Part shown: piece after piece, positions 13,907-22,103 of the stretch
Position numbering within the stretch: position 1 is the first letter of the stretch
Layout of the letters: every line of letters begins with the position of its first letter
Origin: CALOCV01 sp942491955
GTDB taxonomy: Bacteria; Chlamydiota; Chlamydiia; Chlamydiales; CALOCV01
Assembly: GCA_942491955.1 (NCBI GenBank)
Contig: CALOCV010000013.1
Span: 1 to 31,376, forward strand
Length of the DNA stretch: 31,376 bases
Reading direction: 5' to 3'
Notes under the pieces: generated by a model
Seen by the model: the letters and a program-made list of their open reading frames with translations, nothing else
The model's database searches: none
What the model was told of the DNA's origin: nothing
Position numbers and translations under genes: made by a program

Positions 13907-15726
13907 TATGATCCTTTCTCTTCCGCTTTAAGAACTTCCATGAAGGCGTTTTGGGGGATTTGCACTTTCCCGATCTCTTTCATTTTCTTTTTTCCCTTCT
14001 TCTGTTTCTCCCACAGTTTCCTTTTTCGGGTAATATCTCCGCCATAACATTTTGCTGTGACATTTTTTGATAGGGCTCGGATGGTTTCGCGAGCGACGAT
14101 TTTTCCACCGATAGCAGCTTGGATAGGGACTTTAAACAGTTGTTGTGGAATGACATCGACGAGTTTTGAGCAGATTGCTCGCCCTTTGGATTCAGCTTTT
14201 GAACGGTGGACGAGGAGGGAGAAGGCGTCGACAGGTTCTTCGTTCACGCGAATTTCGAGTTTGATGATGTCACTTGGCTCATACCGATCGAATTCGTAAT
14301 CAAAGGAGCCGTATCCTTTTGTAACTGATTTGAGTTTGTCATTAAAATCGGTGATGATTTCATTGAGGGGGAATCGGTAGGTAAGGAGGAGTCGATGGGT
14401 ATCCATCGTATCGGTTTTTTCGCAGACCCCTCTTTTTTCCATGGATAAGTTCATGACCGCTCCGAGGTATTCGTTAGGGATCATGATATGCGTTTTTACC
14501 CAGGGTTCTTCCACTTGCTGGATGTATGTAGGATCGGGATAACGGGCGGGGTTATCAATTTCTTGTACCTCTTGGTCTCGCAGAGTAAAGCGATAAATAA
14601 CGCTGGGAGCTGTTGAGATGATATCCAGGTCGTATTCTTGTTGCAGGCGTTCGAAAGTGATTTCTAGATGGAGAAGACCTAAAAAGCCGCACCGAAATCC
14701 GAAGCCGAGGGCAGTACTGCTCTCTTGTTCGACATGGAGAGCGGAATCGTTGAGCTGCAATTTATCTAGGGCATCGCGTAACGCTTGGAAGTCAGAGGTG
14801 TCGATGGGGTAAATAGCAGCAAAGACGACGGGTTGTATAATTTTAAATCCGGGAAGGGGGTAGGAGGAGGGTTTGGTCTTTTGGGTGACGGTATCTCCAA
14901 TTTTGACATCGGCAGTCTTCTTGATATTGGCAATGAGGTAACCTACTTCTCCTGGGCGAAGGATGTCTGTTGGCTTTTGTGCTGGGGTAAAGACGCCAAC
15001 CTCAAGAACTTCATACTGTTTGTTTGTTGCCATAAAAAGGATTTCTGTTCCTTTGCGCAGTTCACCACTGATGACGCGCAAGTAGATCATCACTCCTCGG
15101 TAGGGATCGTAGTGGGAATCGAAAACGAGTCCACGAAGGATCTCATCTTCGGGTTCTTTGGGTGGAGGGACAAGATCGATGATTTGTTCTAGGATCGCGG
15201 CGATGCCGCTTCCTGTTTTTGCTGAGCAGGCGATGGCATCCTGGGCGCTTAAGCCGATGACTTCTTCGATTTGCCGTTTTACTCCTTCGACATCGGCGGC
15301 GGGGAGATCGGCCTTATTCAGGACGGGGAGAATTTCTAAGTCGCGTTCGATAGCGAGTAGAACATTGGCCAAGCTTTGAGCTTGGACGCCCTGTGCAGCA
15401 TCGACGACGAGAAGGGCTCCTTCGCATGCGCTGAGGGAGCGGGAGACTTCATAGGTGAAGTCGACATGGCCTGGGGTATCAATGAGGTTGTATTGGTAGA
15501 TGGTGCCATTTTTTGCTTGATAGTACATCGTGACGGGATGGGCTTTGATGGTGATGCCACGTTCTCTTTCGAGGTCCATATCGTCGAGGAGTTGTTCGCG
15601 CATTTCTCTATTGGAGACGGTGTTTGTGATTTCGATAAAGCGGTCGGCAAGCGTCGATTTCCCATGGTCGATATGGGCGATGATCGAGAAATTACGGATG
15701 TGTAAGCGGTTGTATTGGAATGTCAT
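13906..15726 (-). CDS. lepA: Elongation factor 4 (LepA) GTPase
   Basis: A ribosome-binding translational GTPase that acts on stalled or mistranslocated ribosomes. 606 residues, the standard length. G1 is IIAHIDHGKSTLADRFIE, the switch region contains ERERGITIKAHPVTM, G3 is DTPGHVDFTYEVSRSLSACE, G4 is NKADLP and G5 lies in ACSAKTGSG. The LepA-specific C-terminal domain is complete (ALSKNVTAKCYGGDITRKRK, then KKGKKKMKEIG). ATG 15726 follows tRNA-Leu by 17 bp, so the tRNA and lepA may share a promoter upstream of 15827. Confidence 0.98.
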   Translation of the reverse strand: MTFQYNRLHIRNFSIIAHIDHGKSTLADRFIEITNTVSNREMREQLLDDMDLERERGITIKAHPVTMYYQAKNGTIYQYNLIDTPGHVDFTYEVSRSLSACEGALLVVDAAQGVQAQSLANVLLAIERDLEILPVLNKADLPAADVEGVKRQIEEVIGLSAQDAIACSAKTGSGIAAILEQIIDLVPPPKEPEDEILRGLVFDSHYDPYRGVMIYLRVISGELRKGTEILFMATNKQYEVLEVGVFTPAQKPTDILRPGEVGYLIANIKKTADVKIGDTVTQKTKPSSYPLPGFKIIQPVVFAAIYPIDTSDFQALRDALDKLQLNDSALHVEQESSTALGFGFRCGFLGLLHLEITFERLQQEYDLDIISTAPSVIYRFTLRDQEVQEIDNPARYPDPTYIQQVEEPWVKTHIMIPNEYLGAVMNLSMEKRGVCEKTDTMDTHRLLLTYRFPLNEIITDFNDKLKSVTKGYGSFDYEFDRYEPSDIIKLEIRVNEEPVDAFSLLVHRSKAESKGRAICSKLVDVIPQQLFKVPIQAAIGGKIVARETIRALSKNVTAKCYGGDITRKRKLWEKQKKGKKKMKEIGKVQIPQNAFMEVLKAEEKGS

Positions 15727-15743
15727 GAGTAAGTAAAAGCTGA

Positions 15744-15827
15744 TGCGGCCAAGATGATTCGAACATCCACCGAGTCTCCCCGACTAGAACCTGAATCTAG
15801 CGCGTCTACCAATTCCGCCATGGCCGC
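15744..15827 (-). tRNA. tRNA-Leu (anticodon CAG)
   Basis: A class II tRNA on the minus strand. The acceptor GCGGCCA pairs with TGGCCGC. The D arm contains GGCGGAATTGGTAGACGC. The anticodon stem CTAGA/TCTAG encloses TTCAGGT with anticodon CAG, reading CUG. The long variable arm is TCGGGGAGACTCGG. The T arm is GATGTTCGAATCATC. The discriminator is A at 15744 and CCA is not encoded. Confidence 0.96.
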
Positions 15828-16003
15828 TAAAACAAACAAATTTTACAGAAATTCCGACTATATCGCAATGGATTTGCGTGGTGAGCCATTCCCGCTGTGA
15901 ATGTGTGTCCTGGGATGAAGTGGTGGTGGAGATAAACGGAGATTGTGAGGCGTCAATAGCCTTAGCTATTGACAACGAACAAAATACGTTTAGAACCATG
16001 TCT

Positions 16004-16273
16004 TCACATGGGATCACCGATCAAACGATGCACTTGTCCAGCGAGATACAAAGGAAGTCTATTGAGTATGTCAATGGGATTATTGGAATTAAAGCAGCGG
16101 ATCCATTCTGGTTGTTTTTCAAAGTTTAATTCTAAAAGTTTTTTTTGCATTAAAGCAGCGAAATTTCTTATTAGCCATGTTTTTCCTACTTGTCGAGCTC
16201 CCCGAACAACTAGCGGTGCTCGGCCACGACTATGAAGCCATTCTTTTAGGTCGTATATGCGAGATCGCTGCAT
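16004..16273 (-). pseudogene. Truncated AAA ATPase (AAA_14/DUF4143 type)
   Basis: An 89-residue fragment that starts normally: MQRSRIYDLKEWLHSRG, then RAPLVVRGARQVGKTWLIRN with the Walker A motif GARQVGKTW, then KLLELNFEKQPEWIRCF and NPIDILNRLPLYLAG. Complete relatives have around 380-450 residues, with a Walker B segment directly after this point and a C-terminal DUF4143 domain. Both are missing here. The frame ends at TGA 16004-16006 and nothing recognisable follows before tRNA-Leu. I infer the 5' remnant of a mobile accessory ATPase gene. Bases 15828-16003 carry only a small hairpin (GTCAATAGC/GCTATTGAC near 15955-15974). Confidence 0.75.
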
Positions 16274-16300
16274 TTGACTTAATCCATTGTATTTTCCCTT

Positions 16301-16329
16301 ATTTTCTTCTTTTTAGAGAAAACTGTCAA
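16301..16329 (-). promoter_or_regulatory. Candidate promoter of the truncated ATPase
   Basis: On the minus strand a perfect TTGACA (complement of 16324-16329) is followed after 17 bases by GAAAAT (16301-16306), four of six matches to TATAAT. It lies about 30 bp before the ATPase start at 16273. The TTGACA belongs to the repeated unit described next, and the second copy supplies another TTGACA 33 bp further upstream. Confidence 0.4.
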
Positions 16330-16378
16330 AAGTTCGTGGTTGTTTTTTACAAAAACTGTCAAAAGTTCGGGGTTGTTT
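16319..16378. repeat. Two tandem 27-bp direct repeats
   Basis: 16319-16345 and 16352-16378 match at 26 of 27 positions (unit begins AAAACTGTCAAAAGTTCG and continues NGGTTGTTT), with a period of 33 bp. On minus each unit contains CGAACTTTTGACAG. The upstream copy overlaps the end of murJ: the codons for its last residues QTTPNF and the TGA stop are inside the repeat. The pair sits directly upstream of the truncated ATPase, so the repeats probably arrived with that gene. Confidence 0.7.
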
Positions 16379-17974
16379 GTAACCGTTGCATTCTTGGCAG
16401 ATGAGGAATGAGAAAAACAAGACTCAATGCGACCATTTCGCGCAGTTGGGATAAAAAGTCGCGAGGGAAGGTGATGGGGCCCTCTTGTAAGGTGGACCAC
16501 CAGATGGGAGCATCAAAGTAGAGGTGTTGTACGAATAGGGTAAAGGAGGCGGAAACAAGGCTCCAAAAGAGGGTGGTGGCAACATGCCGACCCATATCGC
16601 GGGGCAGCGAAAGAGAGAGGCGTTTCCAGAGATAGGCTACGTTTACCCAGGCCGACAGGCTCGTCGATACCGCCAACATAGCGGGTCCCCATCCTAAAAC
16701 AACGATAAAAAAGGCGTTTAGAATGAGGTTGATTCCGACGCTATAAAGGGTTCCATATGCGGGAATGCGGTATTCTTTTTGTGCAAAGAATGCAGGAGTG
16801 AGGAGAATGGCGATGGACATGGGAAGAAGTCCCCCAGCGTACCCAAAAAGACAAAGCGTAGTCTCCCATGTCGCCTCTGGTGTGAAAGCTCCGCGGCCGA
16901 AGAGGAGATTGATAATAGGGGCGCCAAGGACGAGTAGACCGATGGTACAAGGAATAATTAAGGAGGTCACCTGATAGAGGGCTGTATGAAAAAGGGTAAG
17001 AAATTTTTGTCGATCGTTCGAGTGACTCAATCGCGTTAAAGCGGGAAGCAGGGCCGAGCTGATGGCAATGCTAAAGAGTGCGAGGGGAAGTTGTTGGGGG
17101 CGGATCGCATAGGTTAGGTAAGCAGGACCTTCAAGGGAGGCAAAACGGGCAAATACGACATCGAGGGAGGTATTGATTTGGGCGGCGCCAATGCCTATGA
17201 CACTAAAGGAAAACGAGCGGAATAAAGGGAGAATCTCCTTGGAGAATAAACGGGGAGAGAGCCACTCTTTCTTGTTGAGATGATGACGTAAGTAGTGAAA
17301 AGAGGGGCCTACGGTAAAGATCCATTGGATGCAATAACCAAAAACAATGCCCATTGAGAGAAGAGAAATGGCCTCAGATGGGACGCGATTTCGAAGAAAA
17401 AAAACGGTTGCTATCCAAATCACATTGAGAAGAGCGGGGGAGAGAGCGGAACGGAAAAAGCGTTGTTCACAATGGAGATACCCTGTTGAGAGGGTATGCA
17501 AGGAGAGAAAGAGCAGGCTGGGCAACATGGTTGCTGTAAGAGAAAGGATTTCTTTTACATGAATAGAGAAGAGTGTTGCGCATTGCGACAAAAGGAAAAT
17601 GCCCAACGAGAGAAAGAGAAAAAAAAACCGATGAGAAAAGCGCCTGTATCACGGAGAAATAGGGCTGCCGCATGGGGATCTTGCTTTCGTTTCTCTTCAA
17701 AATAAGGAATGAATCCCGACAGGAGAGAGGCTTCGCCAAAGATCCTTCGGAAAAAACTCGCCCAGCGAAAGGCAATAAAAAAGGCAGCAATGGAAGGGTT
17801 GGTTCCAAACCAAAAGGCCATGGCCATTTCCCTTCCTAGACCGGTAATACGACTTAATAGGGTACCACTAAAAAAGCGGAAAGCCCCTTGTGAAAGGGTA
17901 CTTGGCGTATCGTTGACCTGTTCTTTAAGCACGAGGTTCCCAACAAGGGTAGTGTTTTTCGCCTTCTCCTTCAC
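16359..17974 (-). CDS. murJ: Lipid II flippase MurJ (MviN), one frameshift
   Basis: A MATE-like flippase that moves lipid II across the inner membrane, with about 14 transmembrane helices. The first part starts at GTG 17974 (another GTG a few codons later is possible). It contains the family's N-terminal signature LLSRITGLGREMAMAFWFG, then FRWASFFRRIFGEASLLSGF and FIPYFEE. It stops at 17555. The second part, in another frame from about 17610, continues the homology with LPSLLFLSLHTLSTGYLHCE, then SPALLNVIWIATVFFL, and is intact to TGA 16359. The break lies at a run of nine T on the coding strand (17619-17627); ten T would join the parts without a stop. The total of about 538 codons is the normal length. 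The last residues, QTTPNF, are encoded by a tandem repeat. It overlaps the tolB end by 50 bp. Confidence 0.9.
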
Positions 17975-19298
17975 TGATTTTTACGGCTTTAGGTTGGTTG
18001 AGGTTAAGAAGAAAGAGTTCGCAGTTTTCACCATCTGTTGAATTGAATGTAAGGTGGAGGCTGTTTGGGGCCCAGCTGGGATTTTCTTTGTTACCAGGAC
18101 CTGTTGTGAGCTGTCGCTCCTCATTGCGAAGGAGATCGTAGATCCAAATTTGGCGAGTGCCTTCGACTTTGGCGCAATAGGCAATTTTTGTCCCATCGGG
18201 AGACCATACAGGAGCGGTATTTTCTCGATTGAATTTGGTCAATAACGTGGGTTTTTGGGAGGAAAGGATCCCGTTGGCAGGAGGGACCTCAATTTTGTAG
18301 ATGCGAGGAGATCCATCTTGATTGGAGACAAAAGCGATCTCTTTTCCATCGGGACTGAAGGTGGGGCTACCCTGCGTGGCATATTTTGAGCCAAAAAGAA
18401 GGCAAGGGGTTCCGATCATCCCTTTTTCCGGGTGAAAGTATTGAACATAGAGATCGGGATTGCCATGGGCATCAGAAATAAAAGCGAGTTTATCTCTTTG
18501 TTTGGCAATGGCAGGCGTCAACTGATTCCCTGGAAAGGATAGGAAGCGCCTCCCATCAAACTCCTCTAGAGGAGAGGAGTAGATTTTGGGTTCTCCATTG
18601 TCGTAGGAGACGAAAAAGAAAGTGCCACTCATATGTCCCTTTGCTGGGGGGGAATAGATAGGGGAGATAGAATAACCGTTATTAATAGAAATTTTTCGTG
18701 CATTGTGACCATCCCAATCACATTCCCAAATTTCTGAAGCCCAACCCGATGGAGTGTCAGCAGAAATTTTTTTCGAATAGATGATGTGCGTTGTCGCCAC
18801 CCCTTCGAGACCAAAGAGAGAGTAATGGAGGGTATCGGCAAGGAGATGGACCTGTTTTCTATCGTGATCGAGAATGCCTGTGAGTTGGAGGTTACCGACC
18901 TGGCGAATGGTATCGTTCATAACAGAGAGGACACATCCTTGAAGTTCTTCTCCATCTACTTGCAATTGAATAACATAGAAAATATTTTTTTGTTGCCAAA
19001 ACAAAGGATCTCCTGGATTTCCAAAGCCCCATTTGAATGCGAGACGGTCGTATTCTTGATTAGAGGGAACCAGAGAGGTCATGCCGTTGTAATCCCAATC
19101 AAAGTGGAAGATTTCTTCGAGTTTTTTGAGATAAGGCTTGGAAAAACGGGAATTGGCGTCTTGGATTGGCGCCAGATAGGTAGGGATCAGCGTACTCTCT
19201 TTCTCCAAATGGACAAAGATCGTAGGTTCTGTTGCGGCCGAAAAATTGACCCCCGGCGCAAGAAGAGAAAGAAGAAGAAAAAGCCAAATTTTTCCCAT
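17925..19298 (-). CDS. tolB: TolB-like periplasmic beta-propeller
   Basis: TolB is the periplasmic part of the Tol-Pal system that holds and constricts the outer membrane during division. 457 residues. The signal peptide is KIWLFLLLSLLAPGVNFSAA with a probable cleavage near AAT-EP. An N-terminal alpha/beta domain follows (IFVHLEKESTLIPTYLAPIQ). The C-terminal six-bladed propeller shows PD40 repeats: GSPTFSPDGKEIAFVSNQDG, TAPVWSPDGTKIAYCAKVEG and NPSWAPNSLHLTFNSTDGEN. ATG 19298 has AGGA about 10 bases upstream. No pal, tolQ, tolR or tolA lies in the window. The tolB end overlaps the murJ start, so an outer-membrane factor and the lipid II flippase are co-expressed. Confidence 0.92.
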   Translation of the reverse strand: MGKIWLFLLLSLLAPGVNFSAATEPTIFVHLEKESTLIPTYLAPIQDANSRFSKPYLKKLEEIFHFDWDYNGMTSLVPSNQEYDRLAFKWGFGNPGDPLFWQQKNIFYVIQLQVDGEELQGCVLSVMNDTIRQVGNLQLTGILDHDRKQVHLLADTLHYSLFGLEGVATTHIIYSKKISADTPSGWASEIWECDWDGHNARKISINNGYSISPIYSPPAKGHMSGTFFFVSYDNGEPKIYSSPLEEFDGRRFLSFPGNQLTPAIAKQRDKLAFISDAHGNPDLYVQYFHPEKGMIGTPCLLFGSKYATQGSPTFSPDGKEIAFVSNQDGSPRIYKIEVPPANGILSSQKPTLLTKFNRENTAPVWSPDGTKIAYCAKVEGTRQIWIYDLLRNEERQLTTGPGNKENPSWAPNSLHLTFNSTDGENCELFLLNLNQPKAVKISEGEGEKHYPCWEPRA

Positions 19299-19426
19299 AG
19301 GAGACTATCCTACAAAAATTCTCGATTAATACCAAGTCGTTGAGTCAATGAGTTTCGAAACGATCGTCAAAATCTAGCTCGCCAATCCAGGTAAATTTTC
19401 AAGGTTATTTCTGATAATGGGTATTA

Positions 19427-19448
19427 AATAAATAGTATATTATTTATT
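19427..19448. promoter_or_regulatory. AT-rich palindrome upstream of the small membrane protein
   Basis: AATAAATA (19427-19434) and TATTTATT (19441-19448) are inverted around six bases. It lies about 75 bp before the start at 19524, within a strongly AT-rich stretch (19425-19475). This could be an operator or simply promoter-region AT bias. The rest of 19299-19523 shows no gene. Confidence 0.3.
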
Positions 19449-19523
19449 GAAAATAAAAAATATTATTACCATAATGAAGGTAGGACTTCTCCCCCTAATT
19501 TTAGGGAATCTAGGGAGGTTTTT

Positions 19524-19787
19524 ATGGATAAATTATGTATATGGAGCTTGGGCCTCGCCATTGGTGTGGTCTGGGCAATCGGCGTATTTATCGTGGGGAT
19601 TACCGCCATCTTCGGATGGGGAAATGCCCTAGTCGATGTGATGGGATCTTTTTACATTGGGTATCACGCCAGCTTCGGCGGAGCTATTATAGGCGCCATC
19701 TGGGGGTTTGTCGATGGTTTCATCGGTGGAGCCCTAATCGCCTTTTTTTATGATCTTTTTTGCCGCTGTCGCAAAGGTGAGCGTTAA
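19524..19787 (+). CDS. Small membrane protein, holin-like family
   Basis: 87 residues forming two clear hydrophobic hairpins rich in Gly: GLAIGVVWAIGVFIVGITAI, then YIGYHASFGGAIIGAIWGFV followed by DGFIGGALIAFFYDLF, and a short basic tail CRCRKGER. GGGAGG stands 5 bases before ATG 19524. Similar 80-90 residue proteins annotated as bacteriophage holin occur in chlamydiae and Legionella-type intracellular bacteria (recalled, not searched), with no phage genes nearby. Nothing here suggests phage origin either. Its real role is unknown. It is the only plus-strand gene between gnd and 26685, and its stop overlaps the convergent gene by 4 bp. Confidence 0.75.
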   Translation: MDKLCIWSLGLAIGVVWAIGVFIVGITAIFGWGNALVDVMGSFYIGYHASFGGAIIGAIWGFVDGFIGGALIAFFYDLFCRCRKGER

Positions 19788-20605
19788 GCATCACCCCACT
19801 GGCGTTGCCCAGTAAGAGCATTCCATTGAACAGACCGCGTCGTACCATCGGGGTTTTGCCCCTCGACGTGGTAGATAGGTAGAAAAATTTCGCATGTCCG
19901 CCGAACGGCAAAGTGTTGTCCAAATGCCGCTTCGGCGGCTTTTTGTATCTGTTTGCGGGAGAAGCGTTTCGGGAGACGCTGGGCATGTTGTAGTGGTTTT
20001 GTAGCGAATTTTTGTGCCACTTTTGTTACCGGATCGACCCAAAACTTCGGATTGGAAAAGTGCAACTGGACGATATTGCTGTGATGGATCGCTAGATGCT
20101 TCTTTTCCACGCTTTTGATCCACTTGGTTAGCTGTGCCTCTTCAATTCCTAGATCTTGTTTCAATTGTTGCAGCGTTGCCCATCCTCCAGAATGGCGCCC
20201 TAAAGCGGTTAGGAGTTGAAAATCTTGATGGTTTGCGCCTGATAGGATGCAATCGGCAAAACCATGGGTTGACTCCCATGTTTCGGTATCGAGGATCATC
20301 TCCCCTTCGGTAAGACTCCATAACAATAGCCCCTCTTCCGTCTTGTGGAAGGCATTGAGATATTTGACTTCCATCAGGAGGTAGGGATGGAATTGGAGGC
20401 GTGGTGTGGAGATTTTTGCTTGAGGGTAGGCCTTTCTATGTTGGGCAAGAATATGCTCGCGAGAAAAACGCGTTTCTAGCGTCAAAAAGTCTCCATTCTC
20501 GACATATTCATGAAGCGACGAACGAATCTCTTCCTGGTTGACGATAACCCAGGCAACAGCGGTTGCTAGACTCAAAAAAAGGAGAAGGTAAGAGACAATA
20601 CGCAT
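19784..20605 (-). CDS. Membrane-anchored protein of unknown function
   Basis: 273 residues. The N-terminal segment MRIVSYLLLFLSLATAVAWV is a signal anchor, and the rest is soluble. The body starts with SSLHEYVENGDFLTLETRFS, has a central stretch that looks like a winged-helix fold (WATLQQLKQDLGIEEAQLTK, then WIKSVEKKHLAIHH), and a C-terminal part FSRKQIQKAAEAAFGQHFAV with EIFLPIYHVEGQNPDGTTRS. It begins 4 bp after the rho stop and is therefore the last gene of the sohB-polA-coaE-rho series. C. trachomatis has an uncharacterised gene in the equivalent place (CT490), but I cannot confirm homology from sequence. Confidence 0.75.
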   Translation of the reverse strand: MRIVSYLLLFLSLATAVAWVIVNQEEIRSSLHEYVENGDFLTLETRFSREHILAQHRKAYPQAKISTPRLQFHPYLLMEVKYLNAFHKTEEGLLLWSLTEGEMILDTETWESTHGFADCILSGANHQDFQLLTALGRHSGGWATLQQLKQDLGIEEAQLTKWIKSVEKKHLAIHHSNIVQLHFSNPKFWVDPVTKVAQKFATKPLQHAQRLPKRFSRKQIQKAAEAAFGQHFAVRRTCEIFLPIYHVEGQNPDGTTRSVQWNALTGQRQWGDA

Positions 20606-20609
20606 AGCA

Positions 20610-22007
20610 TCAATCTTTTAGAGATAGGAGAAATTCGGCATTGCAACTGGTTCGTTTCAGCCGTCCAAGAATCAAATTCAGTGCATCGATTTGTGAAAGA
20701 TCACTCAGAGCACGATGGAGTTCAATAATTTTCTCCAATTCTTGAGGATCGCAAAGCAATTCTTCTTTTCGCGTTCCACTTTTGTGAAAATCGATTGCGG
20801 GATAGGTTCTTCGTTCGGCAAGGCGGCGGTCGAGGACAAGCTCCATGTTGCCGGTTCCTTTAAACTCTTCAAAGATCACCTCATCCATTCGCGATCCCGT
20901 TTCAATCAATGCCGTTGCAATGATTGTAAGGGAGCCACCTTGTTGGACATTCCTTGCTGCACCAAAAAATCGTTTGGGCTTATGTAGAGCATTGGCATCG
21001 ACACCACCCGTTAGGATTTTTCCAGAATGCGGTTGGACGGTATTGTATGCGCGAGCAAGACGCGTAATCGAATCGAGGAGGATGACGACATCTTTGCCAT
21101 ATTCGACAAGGCGTTTTGCCTTTTCGATGGCCATTTCCGTGACTTGGACGTGGCGTTCAGGAGGTTCATCAAAGGTAGAAGCGATCACTTCTCCTTGAAC
21201 GATCTGTTGCATATCGGTGACCTCTTCGGGTCGTTCGTCGATGAGAAGGACGATCAATGTGCACTCGGGATTATTTTTGGCAATGGCATTCGCCATTTTT
21301 TGCAAAATGATGGTCTTTCCCGTTCGAGGAGGAGCAACAATCAATCCGCGTTGTCCCTTTCCGATAGGAGCTGCTAGATCAAGAGCGCGCGTTGTTAAGT
21401 CTTCTTTTGATGTCTCCATCAAAAGTCGTTTATCGGGATAGAGGGGAGTGAGGTTTTCAAAGAAAATGCGTTCACGTGCTTCTTCAGGAGAGCGTGAATT
21501 GATCTCATCGACCTTGTAGAGAGCAAAATATTTTTCCTTCTCTTTAGGAGGACGGATGGTACCGCTTAAAGTATCTCCTTTTTTGAGGTCGAAACGGCGT
21601 ATTTGTGCGGGAGAGACGTAGATATCTTCTGGTGAGGGAAGATAGTTGTATTGAGGCGATCGGAGAAAGCCGAAACCGTCGGGGAGAATTTCCAAAACCC
21701 CTTCACCAATCAATATCTCTCGCGGATCTTCGGCGAGAAATTTGACGATTTCAAAGACCATCTGTTGCTTGGTTAAAGAAGAGAGGTGTTTCAAACCGAC
21801 ATTGCGACCATATTCGTTCAGTTCTTGAATCGACATGCGCTGGATATCAGCGATTTTGATCGGATCCTTCGAGGGTTCTTGGTCGGATCTTGGTCCTGGT
21901 TGAGGCAGGGGAGGAGGCTTGATGAATGAACGTTTTCGGAACTTATGGGGGCGGCGTTCCGAGGTCACAATTTTTTCCCGTTTTGCCATAGATTCTTCGG
22001 ATTCCAT
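20610..22007 (-). CDS. rho: Transcription termination factor Rho
   Basis: A hexameric RNA helicase that ends untranslated transcripts. 465 residues. A basic N-terminal extension (REKIVTSERRPHKFRKRSFI) precedes the SAP-like Rho_N helices (IQRMSIQELNEYGRNVGLKH). The RNA-binding cold-shock domain follows (GVLEILPDGFGFLRSPQYNY). Walker A is GLIVAPPRTGKTIILQKMAN, Walker B is DVVILLDSITRLARAYN, and GGVDANALHKPKRFFGAARN forms the Q/R-loop region. The tail ends RTSCNAEFLLSLKD. ATG 22007 has GGAG 13 bases upstream; a second Met seven codons in is an alternative start. The 96-bp gap to coaE holds a weak hairpin (22050-22087) but no strong terminator. Confidence 0.98.
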   Translation of the reverse strand: MESEESMAKREKIVTSERRPHKFRKRSFIKPPPLPQPGPRSDQEPSKDPIKIADIQRMSIQELNEYGRNVGLKHLSSLTKQQMVFEIVKFLAEDPREILIGEGVLEILPDGFGFLRSPQYNYLPSPEDIYVSPAQIRRFDLKKGDTLSGTIRPPKEKEKYFALYKVDEINSRSPEEARERIFFENLTPLYPDKRLLMETSKEDLTTRALDLAAPIGKGQRGLIVAPPRTGKTIILQKMANAIAKNNPECTLIVLLIDERPEEVTDMQQIVQGEVIASTFDEPPERHVQVTEMAIEKAKRLVEYGKDVVILLDSITRLARAYNTVQPHSGKILTGGVDANALHKPKRFFGAARNVQQGGSLTIIATALIETGSRMDEVIFEEFKGTGNMELVLDRRLAERRTYPAIDFHKSGTRKEELLCDPQELEKIIELHRALSDLSQIDALNLILGRLKRTSCNAEFLLSLKD

Positions 22008-22103
22008 GAATATTTATACTCCTTGAAAGATAACGCTGAAAATAAAGAACGGCATATCGTCTAACTCATGGGTCAGCTACGATGCCGATGGTGATGTTAT
22101 CCG

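Noticed and set aside
14785..15192. 135-codon plus-strand frame opposite lepA
   Set aside because: lepA is intact and conserved throughout; this frame is a by-product of its codon pattern.
16319..16378. Possible CRISPR array
   Set aside because: Only two units with a 6-base gap; spacers are far too short and no cas genes are present.
18786..19343. 185-codon plus-strand frame opposite tolB
   Set aside because: The tolB propeller repeats and signal peptide are clear on minus; this frame ends in low-complexity Lys/Arg from the tolB signal region.
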